From Bryum argenteum (Eukaryota > Streptophyta > Bryopsida > Bryales > Bryaceae): 64,000 nt of DNA. The position numbers were made by a program, and so were the translations under genes. Positions 1 to 13,433 of this stretch are shown in pieces. The stretch's first letter is position 1, and each line of letters opens with the position of its first letter. The stretch spans positions 20,563,001 through 20,627,000 of the forward strand of contig CM073325.1 in the NCBI GenBank assembly GCA_037043015.1, read 5' to 3'. The notes beneath the pieces were generated by a model. That model was not told the origin of the DNA. It saw only the letters and a list, made by a program, of their open reading frames with translations, and searched no databases.

Positions 1-660
1 TTTTAGATTTGCGGGTATTTTTGTTAAATTCAAGGTTATCTCTCTTTAACGAATAATTTGAATGCTAAGAGTGTTCAAAAAGAGATGTTGTAATATGCAT
101 TGGTCAGGCGTGATGGGATTAGTAATGTAAGGATTAACTCCTTGGTGTTTTGTTGATGCATTGGAGAAGATTAGAGGTCTTTTCATTGGCGTCGGCCTTG
201 ATGACCATGAAAAAATAACCTCAATTCCGTTAAAATTGCACTATTCCATCAACTTGCCTACACAATGGTGTTAACTATAATATCACATTGTTAATATAAT
301 ATCACTCTTGTATGTATGATATCTATCATATTATGTAATATTGCCTTCAAATTTTGTAATGTTCCATGGTTCCTGAACGACAATTTAGAAAGTTGGGACG
401 TGCCATTTTAGCGCAATAATGTCATTCTAACCAAATTGAGGTTAAGTGAAATATGCTTCGATGATTTCTATATTAAGAGTTGTGAAGAAGAAGGAGAGAT
501 CTTGTACCAATTCATGTAATATTACATTCTTTTCATGATTTTGCATCTTGTCACATATTCAAGCTAATTACTTAAATCAATTATGCCCAAAAATTAAAAC
601 TAGAATATTCCATGCACGTTGCAAATTTGATAAACACTATTGTTCTTTGGAAAAAATGAC
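1..660. other. AT-rich intergenic sequence
   Basis: No open frame, repeat or RNA gene can be supported here. The stretch is AT-rich and leads into the duplicated block that follows. Confidence 0.6.
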
Positions 661-2399
661 GCTTGTCTTCTTGTATTTCACCTAATGTAAATAGGACCTT
701 CAAAAATCCTATGTGGAGATTAATTCTGATAATTTCTTGCCGAATTCACACTTGCTTATGGTATTTACTACCAACAAACGTACATCATCTTCCACCTAGC
801 TCTTTATGTAGTTTTGCTTAAAATTGGACATCTTCATTCTAAATTGCATGGTGATTAAGTCAAGAGGAAGGATGCACATATTGAATTTATCTTATCAAGC
901 ATTCATTCTCATTACTTATATTGATTATGACCAAAAATAAAAATAAGATATTCACTACGAGAAGAAATATTCCATTATCAGTGTACCGTTATTACTATAA
1001 AGCTCCACGTAAAATTGAGCATCTCCATTCAAAATTGCTCAAAGGCACTGTGGAGAAGTGGGCACGTTTTATAACGTTGATAGTATATTTTGATTACCAT
1101 TCACCAAAATCATTTTCGAATCATTTAAATTTATAAATGATCAATTATAAAGTTATTAAACTTCTTCTATCATGTTGGCCCCGTTACTGTAGAAGTTTCA
1201 TTTGATAAAGTAAAAATAGAATTAACAATTTTATCATATTCTAATACATTTAATAATAAATGAAATCCAAACCCCCTTCAATCTAAAAAATTATCATTTC
1301 CGCAAATTTAATTAAATTATTGCTACCCTTGTTTATTTCCAAGTCCAACTTCTAAAGTGGCAACAAGGTCAATTCATTTTACAACTAATCTTGACTAGAG
1401 TGCGGTTACGCCACTCTGAGGTATGTGACATCGAGACAAGTGGGGTGGACAAGATTTTGACGCAAGTGCACGACAACGTTGGGACGTGTGAGCTGATATT
1501 CAACATGCCCATTCCGATGGCGTACATGTGAATGACGTCGAGGGTGTTGTCGTTGTGGCACATGACTATTGTTATGCCATGTGTGCATATGATCTAGGGT
1601 AGGTCGAACGGACACTATATTCACGCCAACCCATAGGAGTCTCGTGTTCTTCTTCTTCGTTGTGGTATATCACATTGCCATTTGCTTTGCGGAATTTGTG
1701 TCATTGGCTCACTATTCCATCAACATTTACGTTTTTGAGCACGTTGGCGCTTTTTTCATTGAGGAAGTGAGGGTGCTGATCGACGAGCCTTTCTCCATGC
1801 ACGACCTCGTGTCCATGAGCGGATCGGCCTGCTCACGAGCAGTCCCTGGTAATGACCCGCAATTTCCCTGTGCTTGCTTGTGAGCATGAGCATGTTGTAA
1901 TGGTTGTCTCTAAAGAGGTGGTTTAATCCATAGTCATTTCGAGGAATGAATGCGTTGTGTTGGAAGTGTCTCAGGAGTGTTTATGTAAGTGCAGCTGATA
2001 CGCAGGAGTGTTGGTTTCGAAGAATTTTCTCTTTCGGTAAGGTTGGTTGTACGAGTAGTGCCTCTATGTACCAGACAGTTCTAGAAATTGGGAATAATCA
2101 AAGGGCTCTTCGCGACGTACTTGTTTACTTCAAGATTTTATAATGGTCGTCATCTATGTTTGTACTCATATTGAGTATGCTATTCCCCTAGTTAATCATC
2201 AGTAGACATATTTTGGAAGGACCTTTCCTTTCCCAATCACTACACCCTCCCGTGCTGCAATTCTGGATACTATTATGTACACACAATTTTTTATCTTGAT
2301 TTTACCAACACGGTATCAAGTGGTAATCGATAGAATATATAATTCATGTTTTGAAAATCATGTTTGTGATGGAATCATCATTGTAAAATGTGCTCATTT

Positions 2400-2660
2400 T
2401 AACGTACTTCCTCACGTGATGTCGAGCGACGATGCCCAATTGTGAGCGAAGATGCCCAATCTTGTCTTGGAATAGAACATAATTGTGCGTGTTTTAAAAC
2501 GCATGAACGTTGTGAATGATTTGGAACAAAAGTGGATAGTGCGAATCCTAGAAGTCTGGAACGTGTAAGGACTACGACCGTTTTAGAACAAAATGACCCC
2601 GACCGATCGTTTTAAAACTGCTAGGTCACGTTTAGAACAAAATTGTGTACAAGACATTAG
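2400..2660. repeat. Module present in opposite orientation in the second duplicate
   Basis: The reverse complement of this 250-bp segment lines up over its whole length with 4645-4860, for example around the ACACGTTC core and the GGGCATCTTCGCT/GGCCATCTTCGCT pair. The flanks on both sides are in direct orientation, so one copy of this module was inverted within the duplicated block. Confidence 0.75.
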
Positions 2661-4644
2661 ACCTAATGTGCTCAATAAAGGCAACTGACTTTGACCAAGC
2701 AATATGACTTTGTGATAAAGTATGATCAAAGTCAAAACTAGAGTATTCACATCCAAAAACGTACCGTTTTCTTCGGAGGTCTCCACATAGCTTTGCAGAT
2801 AATTAGGCAATCATCTCCCACTCCAAATCGCGTAAAAAGGAAGCAAGTTTTACAACAATGTTTCCATTGTTTATTAACACAAACATCATTTTGAAACCAT
2901 GGTAGAATGCATTCTATTAATAACCATCTACCAAGTTGATAAAATCATGATAAAAAATTGTTTGTGTGATTAAACTGATCCCAATCCAACTAAAGGATGT
3001 AAAAATTGCTGCAAATGAAACATATGGGGCGATAAAAAGCGGCAAAACCTCTCCACCCATCTAGGCCGCCACAAAATTTCACACGGTAGCTCTTACCATT
3101 AATTATACGGAGTAGCACAGTCCATGTTGTTGAGTGAGATCGAAGAATTACATGTTCACGTATCTTATTGATGTACTATTCAACAAACCATGAGGGCGGT
3201 ATCTCCAATAGTTTAACTAAAGTATCTTGGACCTCCCAAAATCCTATGTGGAGATTAATTTTGATAATTTATTGCCAAATTTACAGTTGCTTATGGTATT
3301 TACTACCAGCAAAAGTGTATTGTCTTCTATATTATTTTGCTTAGAATTGGACATCTTCAATCTAATCTTGAATGAGAATTAAGTCAGGAGGAAGGATGTA
3401 CGTATTGAATGTATCTTATCAAGCATTTAATCTCACTACTTATATTGATCATGACCAAAAATCAAAAATATGATATTCACTATGAGAAGAAATATTTTGT
3501 TTTTAGTGTACCAATTTCTATATAGCTCCACGTAAAATTGAGCATCTTCATTCAAAATTGCTCAGGGCTCTACAAAGAAGTAAGCACGTTTCAAAACATT
3601 GATTGTGTATTTAGATTATCAATCACCAAAATCATTTTCAAACCATGAAATTCTAAATTTCATCAAACTTCTTCTATCACGTTGGCCCAATTAATATAGA
3701 AGTTTTATATGATAGAGTCATGTTTAATCAAGTAAAAACAAGATAACAATCTTATCATATCTCTAATGATAAATGAAATCCAAACCCCCTTAAATCTAAA
3801 ATTCGTCATTCCCGCAACTTTAATTAATTTAAATAGTGCTACCCTTGTTTATTTCCAAGTCAAACTTCTAATGTGGCAACAAGGTCAATTCATTTCATAA
3901 ATAATCTTGATTAAGCCAGTGTGAGGTATCCGACATCAAGACAAGTTGGGTAGACAAGAATTTGACGCAGCCACACGACAACAATGGGGTGTACGAGCGG
4001 ATATTCAAGACGCCCATTCCGATGGCGTACACGCGGATGACGTTGAGGGTGTTGGATCAGGCCGCCATTTGCTTTGTGGAATTTGTGTCATTGGCTCACT
4101 ATTCCAACTAACACGTATTTCATTATAAACTTATAATGAAAATATTCAAATTCTCACTTCAATGACAGTTTAGCTTGAGTCGAGCTAAATGTACTCGCGG
4201 ATGACGTCGAGGGTGTTGTCGTTGTGGCACATCACGCTGCCATTTGCTTTATGAAATTTGTATCATTGGCTCACCATTCCAGCTACGTTTTTGAGCGCAT
4301 TGGCGCTTTCTACATCGATGAAGTGGGGTGCTGATCGAGGAGCCTTTCTCCATGTTGAACCTGCTGTCGAGTCACTTTGTCTGCTTGTGAGCAGGAGGAG
4401 CATGTTGCCATGGCTGTCCTTGAAGAGGTGGTGGTATCTTGAATCAATTCTAGGAAATGAATGCACGTTGTGTTGTAATTTTCTCATGGAGTATTTGTGT
4501 AAGTGCAGCTGAGGAGTGTTGGTTCCAAAGAATTTCCTCCTTTGTAACGATGGTTGCCAAATTTCTGTACGAGTAGTGCCTTTATATACCAGTCAAATGT
4601 GCAATTGGAAATAATCAAACGGCTCTTAACACATTAGTTCTAGT

Positions 4645-4860
4645 GCATAAAAACACCGGTGCAATACACAATTTTGATCTAAAACATGACTTAGCCGTTC
4701 TACAATGGTTGGTCGTGGTCATTACGTTCTAGAAACGGTCATAGCCTTACACGTTCTTGACTTCACACCATCCCCTCTTGTCGAATTATTCACAATGATC
4801 ACGCATTCTAAAAATCCAAAACGGCCATTGGCCATCTTCGCTTGACGTCACGTTACGAGC
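4645..4860. repeat. Inverted partner of the 2400-2660 module
   Basis: Matches 2400-2660 on the opposite strand, with similarity running from the ACACAATTTTG end to the GACGTCACGT / GACATCACGT end. It lies between direct-orientation parts of duplicate unit 2. Confidence 0.75.
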
Positions 4861-5332
4861 TACATTAAAGGGAGCAAATTTTACAACAAAAAATTCATAT
4901 TTCTGTTATTTATCACAAGCATCATTTTCAAACCTTATAAGAATGCATTCTATCAATAACCATCTACCAAGTTGATAAAATCAACATAAGAAATTTTCTG
5001 TATATTTCCGCTTGTTTTGTCTTTGGAAAGCCATGTCCATCCTTTTCACATATTGGGCTTGGACTTTTCTATCTTTTCTATTCTTCTTTCTCTATAATAA
5101 TTGAAATTGATTCTCGTCATAGTCAAACCCATAGAGTCCCATTGTGATAAAGTCCTTTGATTTTAAAATTCAATAACAAACATGTAGTGTTAAGAAGAAT
5201 CGTATCATGTTAAAAAATTCTTTGAACACATATAAATGTCACCATTATTTATAAGATAACGTGCATGTTAAGTTCAAGCATAAAATCATCACGGTCATTC
5301 ACAATTTTGATCTTCCATGAGCGAATTTCCCA

Positions 5333-5725
5333 GCACGTTTTAAAACGTGCGAAGCCCAAGAACGCTCAAAGCCCCCACGCGTTCAAATACGCTCAAAACC
5401 CTCGCGCATTTAAATACGCTTGGAAATCCTTGCATTTCAAAATGCAGCAAAATTCTTAGTCCTGCATTTTGAAACACACACTCCACCCATACGTTCCTAA
5501 ACGTGCCAATCCTCACTTGCTTTAGTACTTGCAAAGTCCTCAGACATTCTGAAATACGCACAATCCCTATGCGTTCTAAAAACCAGACTTCCTACACATG
5601 ACACATGTGCCAATCCAAGCGTTTACTAAAATGTTGCAACCCTTGCGTTCTAAAACACGCACAATCCCTTACAGGGTCTCTAAGGCACGCAGCTCCATTG
5701 GCTCCAAAACTTACCAATCTCCACA
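5333..5725. repeat. Degenerate minisatellite, about 14 units of 26-28 bp, each with a short palindrome
   Basis: Successive units read roughly as a GCGTTCTAAAACGCGC-like imperfect palindrome followed by an AATCCCT-type spacer. Clear examples are at 5336-5350 (ACGTTTTAAAACGT core), about 5575 (GCGTTCTAAAA) and about 5646 (GCGTTCTAAAACACGC). The open frames across this stretch follow from the repeat rather than from coding selection. The same palindromic word (GTTTTAAAACGC) also occurs at about 2490 inside the inverted module. Confidence 0.7.
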
Positions 5726-5869
5726 AGTGAATATTTCCTTAATAAAAAATTTGGCCCAATCCATCAAATTGGTATCTAGAATTTGCGCATTATCAAAGGC
5801 TATTCACTTTCCATTCACAAGTGAAAATTGTTATGGAACTAGATTTCAAATTATGATGATTGAGTAGAA

Positions 5870-7460
5870 ATACCGCCTATGTAAATAAAGTTTATGCAAG
5901 CTAGTGTAGAAGTGAAAATAAAATCTTTGTAAAAGTTGCAATTTCCAATATGACATGCTACAAGAAACATATCCCAAACGTGTTTTCTGTTTTACCCCTA
6001 CAATTGTATATATTTGGTAACTTTCACCATTTGAATAATACACCTGAATTCAAATGGGTAATCACCAACATTGTTATATTTCATAATTAATTTTTGAAAT
6101 CCAACATTCAAATTTTCAAATGTAAAAAAGAAGTGTATACATTAGTGCAAAGAGTAACAAGTTAGTACAAACATGAAATTTCACCCATATATATAACTAG
6201 ACCCTTTGCACTCAAATCTACCCCTTATCTACAAAATATCTCAATTTGGTAAAGATTTCTACTACTAAGACTAGACTCTAAATGGAATCCATCCCAAAAA
6301 TGAAGTTGAAATCTAAGTATGAATGATAATTATATATTTTTCAAAAATCACCGATTATTCACTTTTTTTCATTGCAAAAATTACATTACAACTCTAATAC
6401 CAAAAGTATTCTGAATAAAATTCTTCCAATTATATAGATTTTGAGATCAATTGTAATATTAGTCTTAATATGTAGAAGAGATTTATAAAAATTCAACATG
6501 TAGAAAGACGTCATTAAGGGTGTTCATGGAATAGCGTAGTGAGCCCATGTTGTGATACAAGATCTTTTATGTGACTTTGCATATCGTAATCAATTAACCT
6601 CTAAATCTCCTTGTTGCAAAATGGTCTAAGTCACAAAATTTGACCTTCTTTTCGATTAAGCTCAAGAAATCTCAATCCAAGCATTATTTAAAAAATTCAA
6701 CCGTAAGATCTCAAAGTTCACTTGACATTCTTCTCACACACCAAATTTGAACCGTTCATTCTTCCTCATTTGTGAGATTATAATGGTCAAAGTTGGCTGA
6801 GGTTTTCTCCTGCGGGAACCTCCAAAACCCGTTTTGGGTTTTAAGGAGAGTTAGGGGTTAAAAGTTTCAATACTTAATGTACTTTGGAGTATTGTATACT
6901 TAATCCGTAAGGGTGATTTCAACCATAGGAGTTGAAGTGCAAACCTATTTCTAAACAACAACATATAGTTAAAATAGGGGTAGAATCTACTTCTATAATA
7001 AAATATTGTTCGGCGATCCTTCCTACCCACCAACCTACCATCATACAAACCTACCAGCCTACAAACTTACCAGCCTACCTACATTTCTTTATATTTTTTA
7101 GATTATATATTTTTAAAAAAACAATGGCATTTATAAAAATAATATACATAATATTGTTTGAGGAAATGGTAGACATGGGATACTTTTTTAAAGTACCATA
7201 TAAAGAGCTTCCCCGTCGGGTCGACGGGGAACTTACTAGTATGATATAATATTATATTGGTTAAAGTTTCGGTGATGTGCACTTTGGTTCTTTGTAACAT
7301 CGATTGCTATATATAACCAAATCTAATACAACCCAATTTTTAGAGTAATTGAACACATACCCCTCCAACTAAGCTTTAGGATGATTTTACGAATGCACCC
7401 CTTGCCAATATAGTTTGATTCCAAAATTTTCATTAACAAATTTTGGTTTCATGTGTTAAT
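5870..7460. other. AT-rich gene-free stretch
   Basis: No gene is supported. Around 6280-6330 the sequence resembles parts of 21120-21180, so it belongs to a dispersed AT-rich repeat family. A CCTACC-type simple repeat occupies about 7018-7082. Confidence 0.5.
7209..7231. repeat. Perfect 10-bp hairpin with a 3-nt loop
   Basis: TTCCCCGTCG (7209-7218) is followed by GGT and then CGACGGGGAA (7222-7231). The GC-rich stem stands alone in AT-rich DNA. No poly-T tract or gene end is next to it that would define a function. Confidence 0.75.
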
Positions 7461-7467
7461 ATCACCA

Positions 7468-7633
7468 TAAGAAATCCCTGATTTTTTTTATGTCTAATAA
7501 ATATTTAACTCTTAGGCTAGAAGATGTACATGGATGTCTACCAAGATGTCTATATAGATGTTTGGAGGAAGTCTTAGGATGTCTTCTAGTCTAAAAGTTA
7601 TTTATCAGACATCAAAAAAATCAAGGTTTCTTA
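7468..7633. mobile_element. MITE with terminal inverted repeats of about 55 bp
   Basis: The left end TAAGAAATCCCTGATTTTTT and the right end AAAAAATCAAGGTTTCTTA are imperfect inverted repeats that continue inward past TATGTCTAATAAATA / ATTTATCAGACAT. The 166-bp element has no coding capacity. The ends fit a TA or TAA/TTA target duplication (Stowaway/mariner-like or Harbinger-like), which I cannot tell apart because target and terminus overlap. Confidence 0.75.
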
Positions 7634-8045
7634 TACCGTATGCACATTTTACACACTGAGGGAAGACTAATACTTTGTGTCAAAATATCATAAATTCATT
7701 AAGTCATACCATTTTAAAAACTTGATAGTATAGTCGCATAATTCATACCTTCATAATACTAGTTAACAATGTGATATTCCTTCGTATGCATAAATTTAAT
7801 AATAATGTGTCACGTCCAAAGTGTATCAAAGAAAATAATTATATGATAGAATAATCATTATTCTCCATTGAATTAGCCATACAAAGGATGCTTATAAAAT
7901 GTAACACAATTGTAATTGCTCTAACAATATTTTAAACCTCAATTTAGTAACATTTTGGAAAAATTTCCTTATTGGTTGACATACCACTTGAGGGTATTAG
8001 CTTCCTAATCAAAAATAAAAGTAAGTTAGAAATGGCTATTGGTTT

Positions 8046-9410
8046 AACCCCCAAGAGCCCAATCAACCATTTTATGGTCGATCCCGAATTTTAAGGAGCT
8101 GTACCTGGATAAAAAAAGATTTTTTAAAGATTTTTTTTTAACCTTCTAGAAGTTTGGTAAGTTGGAAACCACATCCAATTTACATAACCCTATTTGGATT
8201 CATAGATTGTTCAGAATAAGCCTTCAAACACAAACTGGGCAAAGTTTTCTTAGTGTAAGAAAACTTACTATTTTGGGAAACTAATAAGGTTTCTCATAGA
8301 TTACTTGTGGCCTCTCTCCATTTTATCATATAATATGTGATTTTAGCCAATCATAGCAATTTCCAATCTTAAATAATAGAAATTACATTTTATACTGAAT
8401 GTAAAGTTTAACTCTCTTTAATTATTTATGAAAATAATTTTACTTATTTTAGGAAATTTAACCGTATAGATCTAATTTAGGGTTTAAGGTCTTTATAATA
8501 TCTTTGTAGCGCTACTTCATAAGGGTTACCAAATCCATATTTTATAGCACACCTAAGTTTTTCTTCAAACCCCTCGGGTCTTTAGGGGTTAAGGGACATC
8601 ACAAATTCAATGCAAAGTCTACGCATTTTTATCTTAAGTTTAAGGATATCACTTTATCTAATCAAAATGTGAAATATGGGTCAACCGTAAAGATCTGTGA
8701 ATTTAAAAGAAATAGGAAAAGATATATAAACTTCTTGAAGTACTATTTATGGTAGAACTCACCCACATTTTTACAAAAGAGACTTAGTCCAAAACTTAGT
8801 TGTCTTGCACTAGGATACATGTAATGCCGTCAAAATATTTCAAAGCTTAACCCCTAGAGGCCCAAGGGATTTAAAGAAAAACTTATACGTGTTATAAAAT
8901 ATGCATTCCGTAACTCTTATGAACTTCTCTTAAAAAAACAACAAGAATCTCAAAGTGCTTAAATCAGATCGATATGGTCAAATTTCCTAAAATAGTAACT
9001 ATTAATCTTACTATGAATTGGACAACATAAAACCTTTAACATCAATAGAAAATACACTTTCTAATATTAATAATCGGAAATTAATATGATTGGTTGAAAA
9101 AACATAATATATGATGATATAGAGAAAGGCCACACCTAATCTAAAAGAAACACTATTAGTTTCCTAAAATAGTATGTTTTCCTACACTAAGAAAGCCTTG
9201 CCCTGTTTGTGTTTAAAGGCTTATTATGAACAATCTATAAATCCAAAGTTAACAAGGTTTTGTAAACTGGATGTGGTTCTCAACTCACCAAACTTTTAGA
9301 AAGTAGAAATTATAAAAAATAAATAAATAATCTTTTAGTATGCTACATGTCCTCAATTGGGAATGGACCATAAAATGGTTGATTGGGCTATTAGGGGTTA
9401 ACCCATAGCG
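8046..9410. mobile_element. Foldback-type element, two inverted arms of about 600 bp
   Basis: The left arm (starting near GGTTTAACCCCCAAGAGCCC at 8051) and the right arm (ending near GGGCTATTAGGGGTTAACCC at 9405) are diverged reverse complements. Shared blocks include AACCATTTTATGG, ACCAAACTT, the CAAACACAAACTGGGCAA region and the ACCCCT...AGGGGTTAA inner block. Similarity runs nearly to the centre at about 8730. No transposase frame is visible. A single arm of the same family lies at 38586-38812. Confidence 0.8.
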
Positions 9411-10140
9411 GTTAGACTTCCAAGAATCCATGCATTATTGAGTTGTTTTGATTATGAGTACATTATTAAATATTTACTCTCAACATAATTCCAATCAAAA
9501 AACTTCAAAGTAGAAAGTTGTCGGGCTTCATCTTAGAATCACATTGACATGAAAAAATTCATAAATAACTAATTGTCATTGGATATTTACCAAGGCTTTA
9601 ATGACCTTGACTTCCCAAGGTTACAATCCCTTTAGACTAACCAAAATTGCTAATACACTTACGGAGGACTTGGTTTAGAAAGAGTGGTATCTATGTATTT
9701 AAGGCATGTGTTTCTTGAAATGGATGGGAGTGGTTCCATGGTAGTGATGTCAACAAGATCTTAGAAACCGTACGTCAGATTCACGTGCAGGAGGTGTTGT
9801 TGAAAGCACATATTTTTTTGTTGTGCCTTTGGCAATCGATAAGTTGATCTGACATAGAAATGACAAGATACAAAATTTCAAATTATTTATTGTTCCAAAA
9901 ATAATTGGAATTTGACCTAAAACATCATAAAAAGTTAAGAAGTAACCTTCTTACAGTTCTATCTTGGCAACCCTTGGTTTAACAAAAACAAGGCTTATTG
10001 TAAAGTTATCAGCATAATTGTGAAGGGGTTGAGGATAGGGTTAGTTACAGATTCAAGACTTAATCGATCTAGTCTAGGAATAAGAACACATACGGTTTAT
10101 AGAACAACCACAATAATCGGCATTACTACTTCAAAATGTT
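9411..10140. other. AT-rich intergenic sequence
   Basis: No gene, hairpin or repeat that I can support occurs here. Confidence 0.5.
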
Positions 10141-10144
10141 TATT

Positions 10145-10690
10145 TGGATATGACAACAAGGCCACACTGATCTATCATTTAAGGTAAGTAGTTTGTTGTG
10201 TTCAGTTTTGGTTTGCGAATAACAAGCTTGAAGAATCACTTGGGAATGACCTTGGGAATCACTAGTACAATTGAATTGCATGCGGTGTTGTCCGAAGCGG
10301 TTTTTTCAATAGGGTTGTGGAAAACAATCGGATTGTAAATGAGGACTAGAGGTCCAAGGATATTGAATTTTGAAGTATTTGGCCCCCAAATTACTAGAAA
10401 TTACAAAGATATCCTAATTATAAACAATATATTTGTGCAAATGCCCCGGGCCATACTAGTTTATTATTTAAGACAAGTAGTTTTAATTTTTTTTAATTTT
10501 TTGGTGACAATTATGATCTAGGGGACCTCCGGTTGGATCAGACTGCATGATGTGTCTTCGGAAGAAGGTTCTTTGTAAAGTTGTGGAAAACAATTAGATC
10601 GCAAAATGGCTTATTGAGTCACGACATATTGAATTTTGAAGTATTTATGACCATAGTAATATTGAAAATTATTTGTATGAGCATGGCAAC
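10145..10690. repeat. Two diverged tandem copies of a unit of about 265 bp
   Basis: GTTGTGGAAAACAAT recurs at 10314 and 10580, and ATATTGAATTTTGAAGTATTT at about 10360 and 10626, both with a 266-bp offset. The ATTTAAGGTAAGTAGTTT and ATTTAAGACAAGTAGTTTT blocks show the same period. Confidence 0.75.
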
Positions 10691-10791
10691 GCCAGGGGGG
10701 CATATTAGTTAATATGCAATTTGAGTATGCTACGGCACAAAATGAAAAGTTGCAGTTGAGGGATGACGGTCGGATGAAAAACTGGTGTTGA

Positions 10792-11010
10792 GCGGGTATC
10801 AAACAATGATGGCGGATATCAGCCAAATATATCTAGACTAGAATCGGATTGTGAATCTCGGGTCTGTTACACAACTAGACTCACGATATCCTGCATGACA
10901 CTGGATATCTGAAGCGGATATCAATCAATCAGATTACGGATATCCACGAGGCGGGTATCGTAAATCTACAGCCGTGCAAGATTCTCGATACCCTTGCATT
11001 ACACTGCTGG
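10792..11010. promoter_or_regulatory. Cluster of GCGGATATC-like motifs upstream of the eL43 gene
   Basis: At least seven copies of a (G/C)GG(A/G)TATC word occur at about 10792, 10812, 10884, 10903, 10914, 10937 and 10951. In addition, a CGATATCCTGCATGACACTG block at 10884 recurs as CGATACCCTTGCATTACACTG at about 10986. An ACCCTAA telo-box-like word, common in plant ribosomal protein gene promoters, lies at about 11012. The regulatory role is inferred from position only. Confidence 0.4.
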
Positions 11011-11145
11011 TAACCCTAATCCAGGAAGGTTGATAGAGTTCTGTTCTGCCAAAGATCATTCTCTTTGCAGCTGAAGAATCGGGCATCCCAGCAGGAAGGA
11101 GCTCCTCTCCGCATCGCTGCCGCACTTCGTTGCCTCGCTTTAGCC

Positions 11146-12362
<1,217 letters not shown>

Positions 12363-13433
12363 ATAGGTCAGCTTGTAGTTGCTTAATCTGATGATAGAGA
12401 TGCATTTTGCTACCTTGTAATGGAAATCAATGAGTTAGCCTCACAGGGTTTGTTGCTGGCCATCTGATTGAGGCCTTCAGATCATATGATTTCTGTGTGC
12501 TTCTTGTGTTGTGTGCCCTTCGTTTCAAACATGACTACAGGAGGTTGCGTCTGTGGGATTGAGCATGGGTCGCTCTGGTTGGCCTTTTAATTGCGTTATC
12601 GTTTTTTGGAAGCTGTTGCACCTGGTTACGTTTGCCATAACCACGTTTTGCTCTCCATTGTTTCATTACCATCTGTTTTTGACGTCCCAATGCGCTTCAA
12701 TGCTTGTTGCAAGTATTGGGTCCAAGCATGTAACTCACGTACTTGAATAGTTCGTTCATATGACATACGAATAGAGTGTTGAAAATTTCTGATATACTTT
12801 TCATCAGCTTGCCATACACGACGGCCCCTCATGTTAAAAGAGCACTCGTCACAAAACGTACTTGTACCAAAATAAACGGTATAGTTGACTCAGTATTTTG
12901 TTTCTTCTCATGTTGCACTAAAAAAGTCAGCCTGTCATCAACACATTTTACAACAATATACAGTAGATAGCTACTGAAGCATTTTCTCTTCCATTATTGG
13001 TTAACGAAAAGAAAATGTGAGATATCTACATAAGACGGTCATATAGTTCCAAACTCTCTCAACAACATGCTCGCTGCGCTAGGTACAAAGCTGTGAGTTC
13101 CGTCTTGCCATATAGGAACACAATGCCATTCATGGATGCATGGAAGATGGAGGCTCTAGAATTTTAGATAATATGTCCATCAGCATTAACTCCATTGATT
13201 TATGGAGTGGCTGATTACTTGAACTGCAATGGCAGTTTTCCTCGTCTACTATGTATACCAGTGAATCTATAAATGATTATGATAAAGTCTATCGATCAAA
13301 TATGAAGCACGTCAAGAATCTACACTAAGCAACCTACGGAGAGTCGTAGATAAGCAAAGCTAGTATCTCAAATGCCAGAGCTCGACTCAGTCATTAGTTA
13401 CAAGAGCAGTTTGTTAGAATGGCATGTATGGTG
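12363..13433. other. eL43 3' region and intergenic sequence
   Basis: It holds the 3' untranslated region of eL43 and the space up to the convergent PS1-like gene. No further gene is supported. Confidence 0.5.

Larger units (their letters stand above)
700..5000. repeat. Direct segmental duplication, two diverged units of about 2 kb
   Basis: Unit 1 (about 700-2990) and unit 2 (about 3230-5000) carry the same landmarks in the same order: a CCTATGTGGAGATTAAT stretch (708 and 3243), a GGTATTTACTACCA stretch, a CATTCCGATGGCGTACA stretch (about 1508 and 4016), and a final AACCATCTACCAAGTTGAT stretch (about 2921 and 4961). Divergence and indels are considerable, so the duplication is old. The short open frames inside are not conserved between the copies and I do not call genes. 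Confidence 0.8.

Noticed and set aside
1369-4512. Several short open frames on both strands
   Set aside because: They are not preserved between the two duplicate units, show no domain, and the region is repeat-derived.
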